DNA from: Ctenosaura bakeri
Taxonomy: Eukaryota; Chordata; Lepidosauria; Squamata; Iguanidae
Direction of reading: 5' to 3'
Length of the DNA: 64,000 bases
Assembly (NCBI GenBank): GCA_948474755.1
Contig: CAOLHI010000060.1
Coordinates: 372,001 to 436,000, forward strand
Of this stretch, positions 22,261 to 35,344 are shown in pieces; the first letter of the stretch is position 1, and every line of letters begins with the position of its first letter. The notes beneath the pieces are model-generated. The model saw only the letters and a list, made by a program, of their open reading frames with translations, made no database searches and was not told the origin of the DNA. The position numbers and the translations under genes were made by a program.

Positions 22261-22763
22261 ATTTCTTGTCCCAGATACTAGTTCTAGCATTGTAGTGATT
22301 CATCTGGGTAACACAATTTTTGACTATTTACAAATATCTATCTGGTTTCCCATAAACACAAAATCTTAACAGGGTATTCCCATTCCTATCTTATTTTTCT
22401 AAAGATATGTGTGTCCCTGAGCAATGTTTCATTACAAATATACTATTGTGCTTCTCTTCAATTTCCTTGGTCAATTCATCTGTCAGAACATTTGAGCATA
22501 CCTCAAAATCAAGCAAAACACGAAGTAACAAGCCTTTAATAATATCTCCCGCATCCACATCACCTAAACAACCTGAACAGAATGCCACATAACAAATCTC
22601 TTTCGAGACATGAGAAAATTTCATAAGAAGCTTGTGTTATAGCATTTGAAAGGGAAGAATTCAAAAATTACATTGGATACACTGAAGGTCACAGCATACC
22701 TGAAGTAGCTCTCTCGATCCAGACAATTGCAAAACTAACATCTTTTATTGCAGAGAGGAAACG

Positions 22764-22903
22764 GTCAATGCCTCTAAAAGGAGAATCCCCATAGCAGTAA
22801 AGTCAGTCTGGGCAACTGATAATAAATGAGAAGTATTGTTGTGGCTTGGGGAACTCCAATGGTTCTAAAGGTAAGCAATTAAAAAAAAAGAACCCTCCCC
22901 AAT
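22764..22903 (+). repeat. 140-bp dispersed duplication, copy 1
   Basis: Nearly identical to 24349-24488 (a few substitutions and a one- to two-base change in an A-run) over the whole length. The flanks are unrelated on both sides. Contains 'ggagaatccccatagcagta' and 'ggggaactccaatggttcta'. Function unknown. Confidence 0.93.
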
Positions 22904-24348
22904 CCTAAGATGGTACCACCACCCTAAGAGCTCAGTCGGCACTATGACTGAGATCCATATCAAACTTATGCTGGACTTCCCCTTCTGCTTCCAGTACACT
23001 ACAGCCCGACAGTTCTTGGGCATATCCCCATAACATCATCACAGCTGGAAAAGATAGGGTATCTGGACAATGTCCAGCTGCAGTTGTGCAGTAGGGAGAA
23101 AGGAGAAGCTGAAGCAAAATCTGAAGCAAATTCATTGTGTCACTGACACAGTAGCTGCTGGCTGCCACTGACAAGTGGTGTACAATTCCTAGTGTATCAA
23201 TTTAGGGAATGCAGTACCAGCCAATAGAGGTATACTCTTCATATATTAGCTTGAAAGAAATTTTGTTTGGCGTAGAAAGATAAGTTAAATAACGAGCCTG
23301 GTTTTCTACTGCCACCTCTTCACAGATGCTTAAGTATAATATGCAGCCAGTGTTAGAAACTTGTAATGGATTCTCTAAGTTGAAACTGAAATGTCAGAGG
23401 GATGATTTAGTCAAACTAACCACTTTTCTTTATGGACAAGTATTTAAGTGCCTCATTGAGATCAGTGGGCTACGTAAAAATGTTTCAGCGCAGAACCCTC
23501 TGTTTCTGAATCATGATATTAGAAAGCATCATTGCATCTGCCCAGGCAAAATGTGCAGGGTTCATGAATTAAAACTACAAAGCAAATTTACTGATTCTAG
23601 AGCATTTCCTGTTGTCTTTTGAACATTTATGTAGTTTGACAACCTGCCATCAAGCAATCTAGCTTTCAGGCTGGCTTCTCTGATACAAGGTTTTATAACA
23701 GCTAGAGACCAAGGCAAGGACAATACTATTGGGCTAACATTGCTGTCCTTTCCTTTTATGTACTCTGCAGGTTATCAACATGAAAAGCAGCCACAGTTTC
23801 TCACTTTAAGAGCCTTATTAAACTATCACACACTGACTGTTTGTATGATGAAAAACCCCCTTTTTATTTGTGTTTATTTTGTGGTATTAAGCTACATCAG
23901 GCTTGCCTCATCCCTGCATTCACAGAGTGGAAAATCAAGGAGCTGCATTTCCAAAAAAAAAAAAAACAAAGTAAGGGAAGGAACCATACTCATTTGTTTT
24001 TCATCGTGTTTAAAAATTTATCCAATTAAGCAATATCTTGTCTTACAGATAGCTGCACTCAGGAAAACAGTTTCACATCCAAGTTTAAAAGGTGCACAGT
24101 TCTGTTCAGATGTACCACTTTAATGAAGAAAGCTCTTTTGGAAGCCTTCATTCTGTAAACTTGCAAAAACCAATTTTTATCATGCTACTATTATGTGTGC
24201 AGATGTTAATAGAAGAGTCTAATCTTTGCAAATTCAACCACCATCCATGGTGAACATACAGATTCCACAGTCCAACTGTTCTCAGCACAACTGAGAGAAC
24301 ATTCATTAGAACATGCAATTCCTATATATGTTTAAATGAAATGAGTAT
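22904..24348. other. Non-genic DNA between the two copies
   Basis: Open frames at 23326-23622 and 23740-24123 reach 98 and 127 codons but have no recognised domain, are not bounded by clear splice sites, and one crosses an A-run. Confidence 0.35.
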
Positions 24349-24488
24349 GTCAGTGCCTCTAAAAGGAGAATCCCCATAGCAGTAAAGTCAGTCTGGGCAA
24401 CTGATAATAAATGAGAAGTATTGTTGTTGCTTGGGGAACTCCAATGGTTCTAAAGGTAAGCAATTATAAAAAAAGAACCCTCCCCAAT
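24349..24488 (+). repeat. 140-bp dispersed duplication, copy 2
   Basis: Counterpart of 22764-22903. Its right edge abuts the 5'-truncated start of a CR1 at 24489, and 'atgag' occurs both just before the copy (24341-24345) and after the CR1 (24844-24848). Confidence 0.93.
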
Positions 24489-24848
24489 GCCAAAGAGAAG
24501 GTTAAGGGGGGGCACGATAACCACATTTAAATATTTGAAGAGATGTCATGTCGAGGAGCGAGTGGTCTTGTTCCCCGCTGTTTCAGAGACTAGGACAAGG
24601 AGCAATGGTTTCAAACTATAGGAAAAGTGATTCCACTTAAACCTCAGGAAGAACCTCCTGACAGTCAGAGCTGTTCGACAGTGAAATATGCTCCCTCAGA
24701 GTATGGTGGACTCTCCTTCCGAGGATTTTTGGTAGAGGCTGGATGGCTATCTATTGAGAGTGCTTTGATGTGGGTTCCTGCATAGCAGGGGGTTGGACTG
24801 AATGGCCCCGTGATCTCTTCCAAATCTTTCATTCTATGATTCTATGAG
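24489..24848 (+). mobile_element. CR1-type LINE, 3' fragment
   Basis: About 360 bp of the CR1 3' region: 'tttaaatatttgaagagatg', 'tttcagagactaggacaagg', 'gaagaacctcctgacagtca', 'ggttggactgaatggcccc' and a 'cattctatgattctatgag' terminus. Confidence 0.88.
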
Positions 24849-26379
24849 ATTTGTGCATAAAATAGCAGAAGAAGCATGAAAAATGGTATGAGGTCGGGAA
24901 AAGACTGCTCTTTTTATGTCTACTGGCCTTCTCTTTTTGGATACTGGTGCTGTATTCCCAACACCTCTGGAGAAAAAGACTGTGTGTGAGAGTGTGCATG
25001 CTGTGTATGGGAAATATCACTTTGTCAATGCCTTTACATGAGAAGAAAAGAATTTTAATTTGTTTCTGATATCCATATCCTATGTCAGTCCAGGCTAAAC
25101 AGAGAACTACCTCTAAGTAGCCAATAGGGAAGTTGGCCCTGGCAGCACATTTCCATTGTTTTTTTCTCTGTTTCCATCTTCCACTTTTGGTATCAGCCAT
25201 TGTTTTATCAAAATCTTATTTCTTAATTGTCACCCTTACAATCACTGATAGTCTGTCAAACTGCATTAGGCCCACTGTGTAAGCAAATCCCAATATAATG
25301 TTACAGGCCCCAATATTTAATTGTATCTGACATGCTTTTGTCACATGCTTAGGTTTCCATAAGTTTTTCCCCCTTTTCATTGAAGCAATAGTTCTTTTTT
25401 GCCCTATCACCACAACATTTCTGTTATTTGTCTTATTATAGGTATAACAGTATGAACAGTATGTATCAAATATTAGCTCCAAAGCCTATTGAATTAGAAA
25501 GAAAGGTGGGTGATAACCTCTAAAATCTGTTTTAAAAAAAGAAAGGGAAAAGGTGATGTCTTCTACTAACTTATTGTTGATTCAGTTGGTAACATAAAAT
25601 ATATTTAAATCTTGCCACAAATATATTCAATAACATAAACAACCAAAACTTCTTAAAAGGAGAGAGGGCAAATCAATCCTCAAGAATGTACTCATTTATA
25701 ACCCACCAGATTTATTTCTGAGAACTTTCTCTTCTCATATTGTAGCACTTAAAATGTAACTTCCCTCAAGGTAACATATTTTTCTAAATCACATGAATAA
25801 GACTCCACTCTTGGTTGCAGTAAAATTCTCCCTAACATTTATCATAGGTTTGTTTTGGTTTAATAGCATTACTTGTCACTAAAAACTGATATTTCAGTAT
25901 TTATATTAAGTGCAGCATCAGTATATAAAAGACCTTTCTAAAAGTTAATGTTGTTCAGGACTATTGTACATACAGTGTCATATCTGTGTTCTTCTTTGAC
26001 ACTATATGCAGTGACATGAAGGTAATATGCTCTGTTCAAAATGTGAATGTTGTTATGGTTGCAGGGGTTTGCTCTGACTTTTACCTAATGTAAATCAACC
26101 CAATTGGTAAGCAGGGGATTCACTGCAAAACTTCTCCTTGGGCCAAATTTTACAGAATGTGACAGTAGCCTCCATGTGTATTGGACCTACCTTTGAAAAA
26201 AACACCTAATGTCAAAATCTGTTCCATTTTTTCCTCTGGTACAGATATAAAGAATATGAAAGCTGAAAATACAGTCTAGATGTTATCCATTTGGCTTAAT
26301 CTAAAGTGTCTTGGACCATAATCTATTATCTTCTGTGTTATACATACATCATCAATCATCATCATTATGATGATGATGA
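24849..26379. other. AT-rich non-genic DNA
   Basis: No gene or element recognised; short (ATC/ATG)n-like repeats begin at about 26340 and lead into the L2-like tail. Confidence 0.4.
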
Positions 26380-27010
26380 TGATCATTTTCATTTATATCT
26401 CACTTTTCTCAGAATAATGATGTTCAAGGTGACTAACTCCATATTTTAAGACAAATACAGATTAAACTATATACAATCTTCATTAAAAGTTTGGATAAAA
26501 CATTTAAAACATATTAAAAACATTAAACATTAAACACAAAAATTCATTAAAAGACAACCTGAAAACATCACCACACAACATAAAAGCCCACCCCAATCTG
26601 TTTCTAAAAGCCTGGCAACATAAAAATGGTTTAACTTGCTGGTAGAATAAGACCATGGATGGGGCCATTTTGGTCTCCCTAGGGAAAGACTTCTAAAATC
26701 TGGGAGAAGCTGTTGAGACTTCTCCCTTCCTTGTTCCCACCAAACAAGCCAACAAGGACAGAAAGAAGGTCATCTCCAGATGATCTCAGAGCAATCATGA
26801 ACCCATGAACATCTTTCAAATTGCTTGGACCCAAGCTGTAAAGGTCTTTATAGGTCATCACTAGCATTTTGAATTTTGGCAGGAAAACAGACCAGCAGCT
26901 AGTGGAGCTGTTGCAACAAGGGAGTTGAAAGCTCTCTGTAACTATCTGGCTATGGCTTATTAGGCCAAGTGAATTTTGTGACCACTTTTCAAAGGCACAT
27001 TAAAGTAATA
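26380..27010 (-). mobile_element. L2-like LINE remnant
   Basis: On the minus strand 26867-26679 reads V-M-T-Y-K-D-L-Y-S-L-G-P-S-N-L-K-D and later A-L-R-S-S-G, the L2 ORF2 C-terminal pattern (L-T-Y-K-A-L-x-x-L-G-P-x-Y-L-x-D ... L-R-S-S-G). 26380-26470 matches the A-rich 3' end of such elements. Many indels; no intact frame. Confidence 0.65.
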
Positions 27011-27237
27011 AAACTGGGACATAATCAAAACTCATGTTACCCTGGACAGATCCAAATTCTCCAGAAATAGTGCAGTTTGGCACACAAGCTTAGTTAAAAT
27101 CAGCACAAAACTGTTGTTTGGAGGAAACATCAGACATGAAATATGAACACTCTAATGGGGGTTGGCCATTTTTATCAAGGACTTCCTTTCCTCACTGAAA
27201 ATATTTGCAAATATTAACATTCTACTCCTCATTACTA

Positions 27238-27310
27238 CCATCTTTATTTCATTTTTATCCCATCTTTCCCCCAAGAAGTTCAGAATGATATACATGGATT
27301 TTTTCACTCT
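27238..27310 (-). mobile_element. L2-like 3' end fragment
   Basis: 'ctttatttcatttttatccc' and 'atctttcccccaagaagttc' match the recurrent LINE 3'-end pattern seen at 26380 and 34048, in reverse orientation. Short and degenerate. Confidence 0.35.
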
Positions 27311-27810
27311 AATTTTCTTACAGTAACAACCCTTTGAAGTAATTTGAACTAATTTACATGGCTAGATACTGAATGGAGAAAGATAACCCTTTATTAAACC
27401 TATTCCAGATTTGGGAGTTTCTGCTTTGGTAAAGTATTTGAAGAATTTTCTGAGAATTAAGACCTTCACAGGGACTAGAGAAATTTCTGATAAGAGAATG
27501 CCACTAATTTTCACCAAAGTTTTTTCCACAATTTATCTGGAGGTTCATATACTGGTAAATTGTGAGGAATGACATGGAAATTTAAGAGTTTCAAAAACAG
27601 AAGAATATTTCTTCAAACTGTTTCCACACATCTTTGTTTATTGCCTGACTTTTAAAAAATAAATCTTTTACTTAGCTTTTTAGATAATTAAATCTCTTTG
27701 GTCAGTGCTTTCATCTCTGCATTTTCAACATATGAATGCATTTTTTTTTAAAAAAAAAATCCATGAAATGAGGCAAGCCTTTAATATTTTCATATGATAA
27801 TGAAACCAAA

Positions 27811-28106
27811 GGTCATTTCCTCATGAGGTGAGGGAATCACTCGTGCCATTACTTACCAGATCTTCTGGCTCCTCGGTCCGGTCCAGGGTTAATTGGAGCA
27901 GTGTGTGGTCTAGATCCACACTGCTCCGGCTTCCAAAATGGTGGCTTCCAGTTGGTCTTGGGTTCTGACCAATGGCTGAATTGGAAATCCATTAGGGTTC
28001 TCAGACATGTGGATACCCTCCACACATAACAGAAACTCTTCTGTTTGGACCCATCTCTTGCCATATAAGGACAACATTGAAAATGATGTGGATAGAGGGA
28101 AAGGGC
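27811..28106 (-). mobile_element. MITE, GCCCTTT-terminal family 1, copy C
   Basis: Shows, in the reverse orientation of copy A, 'tggtccagggtgaattggag'-like, 'gatccacactgctcc' and 'ggcttccaaaatggtggctt' segments in the expected order. Termini are decayed ('ggtcatttcctcatgagg' left, 'gggaaagggct' right) and no target duplication is clear. The open frames crossing it are not genes. Confidence 0.7.
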
Positions 28107-30743
28107 TGATGTGCCCACCTTTTGTGTGTTGATTGAGCACATATTGCAAATGAGAGGATAATGCTACTTATTCATATTTGTATCACCTTAAATTTACTCC
28201 TTGGAGAAAGAGCAATATATTCCAGGGCTAAAGGGCTCAGTGGTAAATCATGTCCTGATGGTGGAATTCTTCCTGTTTCCTCTCTACTATGTCTGACTGA
28301 GGTCTGTAATACTAGGAGGCAAAATACTGACAAGGATAGCTCTCTTTCTCTGATCCCCACTGCTTGCTGGAATGCAGTCATTTTGATTAGAAAGAACAAG
28401 CTCTTTCTTTTATTATTTCTGCACCCTTTTGTTTTGTATTTGAAATCTCAACACATTAATTCTAGAGTGCATAAATGCACATTGTACATTACTCCCCTCC
28501 ATAGTTTTGTCTGCAAATAAATTATGACTGTTGGAATGAATGCATCACCGAAATTGTTCTGCTTTTCCAGATGATAATACTGCATGACTAATATTTAATT
28601 AAATATGACATTTCCTGGCATCCTATTAGGTGGACACTGCACTGCATAAAATATACTACATAACTCCACAAAAGCAGCGTGGAACCATCACTCCATGATT
28701 CAACCCTGGCCCATGGACTGGAGGATCGCTATTGGCAGGGAATGGAATGAAGCACTGCTCCAAATAAGGATTCTGTTCCTTCAAATGACATTTTCCTTTG
28801 CTCCTCAAATTTCTAGCATTGCTGAGGGTGAGACATGAAAAATCATTCATACATACAACTCTTCTATTTTTTTAATTCATATTCTGTCAGTTAGTTACTA
28901 CCTACTCTCTTTCTTTGGATGCCTAAACTGTATTTCTAAACACTTAACTGGAATTTTCATTTTCTACCATCCCAGAAATTCACTGGGGGCAGAATTCTCA
29001 TTTTCAGGACAATGGTCCCATCCCTATCCCCAGTAGTTACCTTCCTCCCCATGGACCATTCTATCTGGTATTTAACTTTTCCTCCTTCCTCTTGCTTACT
29101 TCTTATCCTTGTCATGTCTCCCTCCTCAGCACAGCCATACCTACTCCACTGGCTGTGGCTGGCTATGCACCCACCAACATCTGGTGCTTCTCTGCCTTGC
29201 TTTCATGGAAAAAAGGCAGTGGATGTTTGCTCCATCAGCAGCTACTGTCTCAAAGTGCTCCAGTTCCTGAAGTTTCCACCACTACAACTTTTTTAATGGA
29301 ATAAAATAGGGGTTGGGGGGCATGCTGGTGATTTCAGAATCTATCTCACCATTATTTGGATGGTATCTTTATCTTTGCAAGTGTGCTAACCCCAAACAAA
29401 CTGCTTTCATTTCCTTCCATTAAACTGAGAGTTGATAATGTATTCTTGTTCCTGGTTCTTCTCACTTTCACTATTTAATCCACTGTTTATGGATTAATCT
29501 TCCACATACACTTACATATTAATCTGTGATTTTGATAAAATCCACTAAAGTATGTAATTAGCCAGATGTTTCAATATGTACTCAATTATGTATTTTCTTC
29601 CAACCTCCACATTTGAATATTTACTTTCATTCAAAATCTATATTTAAATGTATAATTCAGATACCCTTGCAACATTTTGTGAACTGAAAAATGTAGAACA
29701 TAGCTAAGTTCTAGTCTGGATATTAAGCTGAAAGGGACATCATCAAATAATTTCATATGGGAATTCACAAATGACACCTATCTCGACTGTCATTACCTTA
29801 AATAAGTGGGTACTTGGGAAGAACAGCAAAGGCAGCCTCTGTGGAGAAAAAAGAGACTTGTTGCTTCCTTTGATATCTGTTGGCCTGCCATGCAGACCAG
29901 GAGAGTGCAAAGAGAGTGCCATATATTCCTATTAAAAAACAACAACATCAGGATCTTGAAAAGGTTTTATTAAGTTTGATAAGGCACTAAATCTCTAGCT
30001 CAGCAAGACTGGAATCACCACCATCAGTGAAAGCCTTAAAAATAATAATAATAATAATAAATACATTTCTATTAGGAATGGTAAATAATATTTGCAAATG
30101 TTTCATCTTTTGTCAGGACAGGTGGTTGTCTCAAAATTTCTCAGCTTCTCCAAGAGTGCTCACCTTCTCAGAGACACAGAGGCACCATATGCCTTCTCCT
30201 GCCTCATCTGATTTTGCCTAATTTAAGTAGAAATGTATTTGATGTTTTTGTGAAACTAAGAACCTACAAAGAGCAAGGATGGGCTGATTGTTCACAAAAA
30301 CACAAACCTAGCAAATGCTTCTGCTTTTGAATACCCTGTGTAGCAAGACAACAGCTGTCTTAGTTTTAAATATTATGCATTAACAGAAATACATATAAAT
30401 CAGTCTCATAAATCCACAAACAGACCAAACTAATAATAATTAAAAATCCTGCCACTTTATGACAGGGAGAAAAAAAAAGCTTGTTCTTCCTAAATGAACA
30501 AGGACAAAGTTACTATCACATCTATGATGTCTACATACAGAACATTAAAAATCTAGAGAGAAAACTTGGTATGGGCTTTGCTGATATGACTTATCCCTGA
30601 AAATTAGAAATAAATCATTTTTGGAACCATTCCAAATCCCAGGCCATTGGACAACCAGTGGTACCAGCTTGAATCCCATTTTTAGCCAGTTATACATTAG
30701 CCAGTTAGAGGAGACCAATGAAGTAAAATTAACATGTTTACCA
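28107..30743. other. Non-genic DNA
   Basis: Only an (AAT)n run (about 30041-30061) stands out. Frames at 28161-28520 and 29012-29304 lack motifs. Confidence 0.4.
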
Positions 30744-30957
30744 TTGTTCTTGTGTGTGTTCAAGTTGTTTCCAGCTTGACCAATAAGGCAAACCTATCAC
30801 AGGGCATTCTTGGCAAGATTTGTTCAGTGAGAGTTTGCCTTTGCCTTCCTCTGAAGCTGAGAAAATGTGACTTGCCCAAGGTGGCCAAAAAGAAATTGGA
30901 ACTCTGATATCCAGAGTCATAGTCTAACACTCAAACCACTACATCATGCTGAGTCTC
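30744..30957 (-). mobile_element. Sauria-type SINE
   Basis: Reverse orientation: tail 'tgtgttcaagttgtttccag', core 'tcttggcaagatttgttcag', 'gtgacttgcccaaggtggcc', head 'agtctaacactcaaaccact'. Confidence 0.85.
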
Positions 30958-31959
30958 ACATCTACAGTACTTGGGACTAACTCATTGGATTCATGTCATT
31001 AGGTCCCTTGTACTCATTGAAGGCCTTTCAATTATTTGAATTCAGTTTAATGGTACAGTTAAGACATAAACTGACCACCCATGATTTGTGAGAACAAGGC
31101 CTAGAACTGTACATGACCAGATTGTTGCGGATGTTTTATAAGTGTTCCCTGTGGCATTTTAATGTCGAAGCTGCCTTAGATTTCAGAGTACCACATAGTT
31201 TTGAGATTTTCTTCAGGTTTTTTTTAAAGGACACTTCCAAGTAAGATGTAAATGGCATATTGTCTCTTCATCTTAAATATACCCTCCAGACCTTCATACA
31301 AGAAATATATGGTAGAGCAAATGTCTGACTATGAATAAGATACCAATTACATGGTTCATTCTCATTTTTCATCTAAGTTGCTCAAAGGTGTTCTATTAGT
31401 CAAACCATTTCTCCATTTCATTTTTAGCAGTGTAATTCTTAAGTATGCAAAAACTTCCCTGTAGAGCCATCTGGGTTGCCAGATGGCTTCTCTTTTGATG
31501 ACAGTGCCATATCCAGTATCTTATCCAAGTATTGCATTACTATGTAATCAAGCATTTTGTCCGCCAGTCCTCATTCAAGTACATCCTAAGAGTATTAGTG
31601 CTTTCCAGCTTCAATCATCAGCTTTAAGCTAAACCAAAAGGTCTTCTACACGGAACAGTAAACATACATTTTTAATTAAAGCTGAGTAATGTAAAGCTCC
31701 ATATGACTAGGCAGAATATCAAGGCTGAAATCAAATGGGAACAAAGATATAGCTCCTATCAGAAAGGTTGCTATCTGATCATGGTTAGGAATGTTGTCAA
31801 CAGGACTGAGCAGGCTGCTGGAATCCTACATGGATTGGTCTATTTACCCATTTCCCGCACACCCAGCCTGATAGTTTATCTATTAACTGGTAGTTGCTGC
31901 TACTGCTGCTGTTCTTCTTCCTTCTGCTACATGCACATATTGGGGGAAGGAAGGCACCA
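30958..31959. other. Non-genic DNA
   Basis: No element or gene recognised between the two SINEs. Confidence 0.4.
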
Positions 31960-32177
31960 GGAGCCCTGGTGGTGCACTGGTTAAATGCTGGTACTGCAAC
32001 ACAAGGTTGTGAGTTCGATCCTGCCAGGCTTCAGGTTGGCTCAGCCTTCCATCCTTCCACAGGTTAGCAAAATGAATACCCAGCTTGTTGGCGGCAATTA
32101 ACTAACACGTTGTAAACTGCTCAGAGAGCATTTAGTTGATAAGCAGTATAGAAATACACTTGCTATTGCTATAATAA
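31960..32177 (+). mobile_element. SINE, GGAGCCCTGG head with a different tail
   Basis: Same head and core as 15861-16140 ('ggagccctggtggtgcactg', 'ggttgtgagttcgatcctgc', 'acccagcttgttggcggcaa'), but the 3' end reads 'gtaaactgctcagagagc...gataagcagtatagaaatac' and ends in (TTGCTA)n-like units instead of the CCGCCTC/GAGGCGG hairpin. Confidence 0.82.
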
Positions 32178-32256
32178 AACTATGCCATATAATTGCAAAA
32201 CAAATTATCCACATAAAACACAAAAAATACAACATAATAAAAAGTAAACTAATAAA

Positions 32257-32411
32257 TTGTTATTGTGTTCCTTCAAGTCATTGCTGATTTACTGCAACCC
32301 TAATGTAAACCTACCATGGGGTTTTCTTGGCCTGAGAATATGTGATGAGCCCAGAGTCACCCAGCTCATGGATGACTGGGGAAATGAACCCTCTATACCA
32401 TGCTGGCTTTC
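32257..32411 (-). mobile_element. Sauria-type SINE, internally deleted
   Basis: Reverse orientation. Tail 'gttccttcaagtcattgctg', 'ccatggggttttcttgg', then a jump to the core 'agagtcacccagctcatgg' and head 'ataccatgctggctt'; the middle of the core is missing. Confidence 0.8.
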
Positions 32412-35022
32412 AAAACACTTTCAATCAAAATGTACAATGGTATAAATTAATATTAAACTAAAATCCAGATTTTAAAATTCAGGTTTCAGTTTTTCTAACA
32501 TGTCTTGGAACAGTGCTACTATCTAGGTCACGAGGAAAATTTTAAATGGATGAGACTGCTTTAGTTTTTTTTGTCATGCATGCTGTAAAGGAGTGTCCTA
32601 ACAAGGTGGGACCTTTGATCTGCACAGTCTGCTATTTCTGATCCCTGTCAACCTTACGAGGGTTTGTTGGACTGAAATAGAGCCACTGTAGCTGCTTTGC
32701 TGTTGCTATCTGTCTTATATTTGCTGCTGCCTCAGCCCTTATTAGAGATGTGAAAATCTCCCAGTATCAGTTTTGTTGAGATCCTCTCAATCCTGCCTGC
32801 ATTTTTGTTTGGCCTTTGTTTTATAGTAGATGTTGAGACTTTGAGTTTTCTTCCTGTCTTGAATTTCACCCACTTTTTGATGTAGCCTTCCTAATGTGCA
32901 CAGTTACTTGCAATATTAACCCCATTCATGCAACTTTACTCAAAGGGAAAAGTGTGTTTCTGCACGTACGAATGTTAATTTCATTGTGAAAATGTGAATA
33001 TTGTGCATATTTCTCACAGTTCTATGCTGACCACCATCAGAACCACAATTCAATTAAACACTTCTATGTTTTAGAAACAGCAGGGACATTGAGGGAAAAA
33101 GGCTGAACTTGAACCTCAACATCCAGAGGAAGGAGCAAGTGAGAGTTTAGTTACAGAGAAGCAGGACGGTCCCTGAAAGCTAGGAAAATAATAATAATAA
33201 AAAAGACTTTGCCTCTTCTAGACCCTACTCATCTTTCATTGACACCTGTAAGAAATCCATTCAGTAATTCCTATATTGGGTGTTCCTGAAGAATGCATCA
33301 CTGATTATATTATGTATTAATAACAAATAAATAAGTAATTTATTAATAACTAATAACAGAAGACAGATCATTTCATGACTATAATGTACAGCAATTCTAC
33401 CTGTTAGGTGAGGGAGAGCTATTGGTTGGTATGTTAGAAATATCCAAGATTTTACTTTTTTGTTCTGTAAAACACTGGGTGGTATGGAAGTATGGGAGTG
33501 CCATAAATATCAATTTAATGGTTCTCTTAGAAATTTGTTTTAAGAACCCCTCAAGCAGTCTATTGCTGGGGATTGGCTGAAGACTGAAAGGGTTTTTGGA
33601 TACGAAGAACAGTACTTTGAAAGGGGAAAAAAACATACGTAAAGAGAGAAAAGCTTTGAAGGAGACAACTGTGAAAGAAGTTTCACAGGTTTCATAGAGA
33701 TGTAGCTTTTTATCTCACTGAGAAAGGGCATGAGGGCAAAGTACTCTGTCATTAAATCTGAGAGTTGGGAACTTAGGGTTCTTTGTATGAAGATGCAACT
33801 ACTTCTTGGATCATAATGCATTTTTCAAAAGCATTACTTTATAAGAGAATGCTTCTTTGCAGCACTATTGAGTTCAAGCAGTTTATTACCATTTTTCAGC
33901 AGCTTCGTTCAATAAGTATATACACTATGTTTAGCCAATATCTAGTTGGTACATCCACAATGACAATCAAGTGAATTAAGCTGAAAGACAAACAAACTCC
34001 TTGGTTATTTCAATGCAACAACTGCAGGTTTTGCACTGAATATTTTAAATAATTTATTTATTTACTGTCTACCTGCCTTTCTCCCAGCACAAGGTTCAAG
34101 GCAGCAAGCATAGGACTCCAGACAAATTCATGTTTTGTAATAAATAAATGTGTTCTACTTAAACACTATGTAATTAAAAAAAAAACCCTACAATTATGAA
34201 TATTAGAATGAACAGGGAACTCTTTGTTTTTATAAACCCACAGTGAAACTCTAAGCTGGTTGAAGTCAAATATAATGGGCATTCACTTGGAAACTACAGT
34301 TGATGGAGAAAACAAAAGTCAGTAAGTCAGTTGGCAGCATCTGCTAGGAGTATAATATACCAACAATTCAAGACTGATCTACCATCTGCTTCTTAGTACA
34401 TTTCGCAAAATGAGGAATGTTCTTCTGTGTATGGTATCAAAGTATCCAGGACAGTTCTTGATATTACAAAGCAATATGCTAAGAAAGAGACCAGAGAGAC
34501 AGTGAATCCTGATATAAAGAGGACTGGGAGGAAAATTCAGACATAATCAAGTGACCAAGAGACAACTGAGGGGAAAAATAGCAGGTAAGTAATAGAGCTT
34601 TGGTCGTTGGGATGTCTGTAGGCTGGGAAGGGGGTTCCAATACCCATTCAATGATGATTCCAAATTAGTGATTGATTCTGATTAACCTTTATTAGGCATA
34701 CTAGAAATTAGTGATGTAATTCTCTACTAGGTTTCTTCTTAAAGGAAGCAATGTGTACTTTTAGCAATTTTTTCACCACTAAAGCAAAGTCCTTCAAAAC
34801 CACACAGTTTTCTAAGTCTTATTCTGTACAAAATTTACATGTGGTAGCTTTGCATAGATAACATAATTTTACATGAAGTAAAAAGTATTTTCTGCACATA
34901 AAATAAAATTTCTTCATACAATACTATTTTGTGAATTCTGTGTAAAAAAAGTTCCCAATTGCAGGGTTTTTTTTTTTTCTGTGCATGAAAAATCTTTTTC
35001 TGTATAGGGGATATTTTTGCAT
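32412..35022. other. Non-genic DNA with one LINE tail
   Basis: 34048-34115 ('aatttatttatttactgtct' then 'cctgcctttctcccagcaca') is an L2-like 3'-end fragment in reverse orientation. No gene recognised elsewhere. Confidence 0.4.
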
Positions 35023-35220
35023 AGAAGAACAGGTTGTTTATGTATAACTGTGGTTCTTCAAGTAGTCATCTGTACCTTCACACAATTTTTGTGTGTGTCT
35101 GCACAGAGACCTCCACTGGAATGTTCTAGAGCTGAGTAGCTTGGCAGGAACCTCACCCCCTCCTGCATACTGCACATGATCCAACCCACCAAGTTATCAT
35201 CTCTTCAGTTTCAAAGTTCC
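35023..35220 (-). repeat. DIRS inverted terminal repeat (3' end of the element)
   Basis: Pairs with 39207-39364 in reverse complement: 'gagtagcttggca', 'catgatccaacccaccaagt' and 'caaagttcc' have counterparts in matching order. The outermost 62 bases also pair with the internal complementary region. Confidence 0.85.
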
Positions 35221-35260
35221 CCAAATAGCAGGGAGTAGAAAGAGGGGAGGTAGGTTGGGC

Positions 35261-35344
35261 TTGTGTGAGGGCACAGATGACCACTCAAAGAACCACAGTT
35301 ACAAATAAGCAACCTGTTCTTCTTCTTTGTGTTCTCTGTGCCTT
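35261..35344. repeat. DIRS internal complementary region
   Basis: 35261-35328 is the reverse complement of the element's left end 35023-35085 (with a few changes). 35319-35344 is the reverse complement of its right end 39341-39364. The two ends are therefore represented side by side, as expected for the DIRS region that templates circle closure. Confidence 0.85.

Noticed and set aside
15861..32177. tRNA genes suggested by A- and B-box-like motifs
   Set aside because: The motifs are in SINE heads, with SINE cores and tails attached and no cloverleaf that closes.
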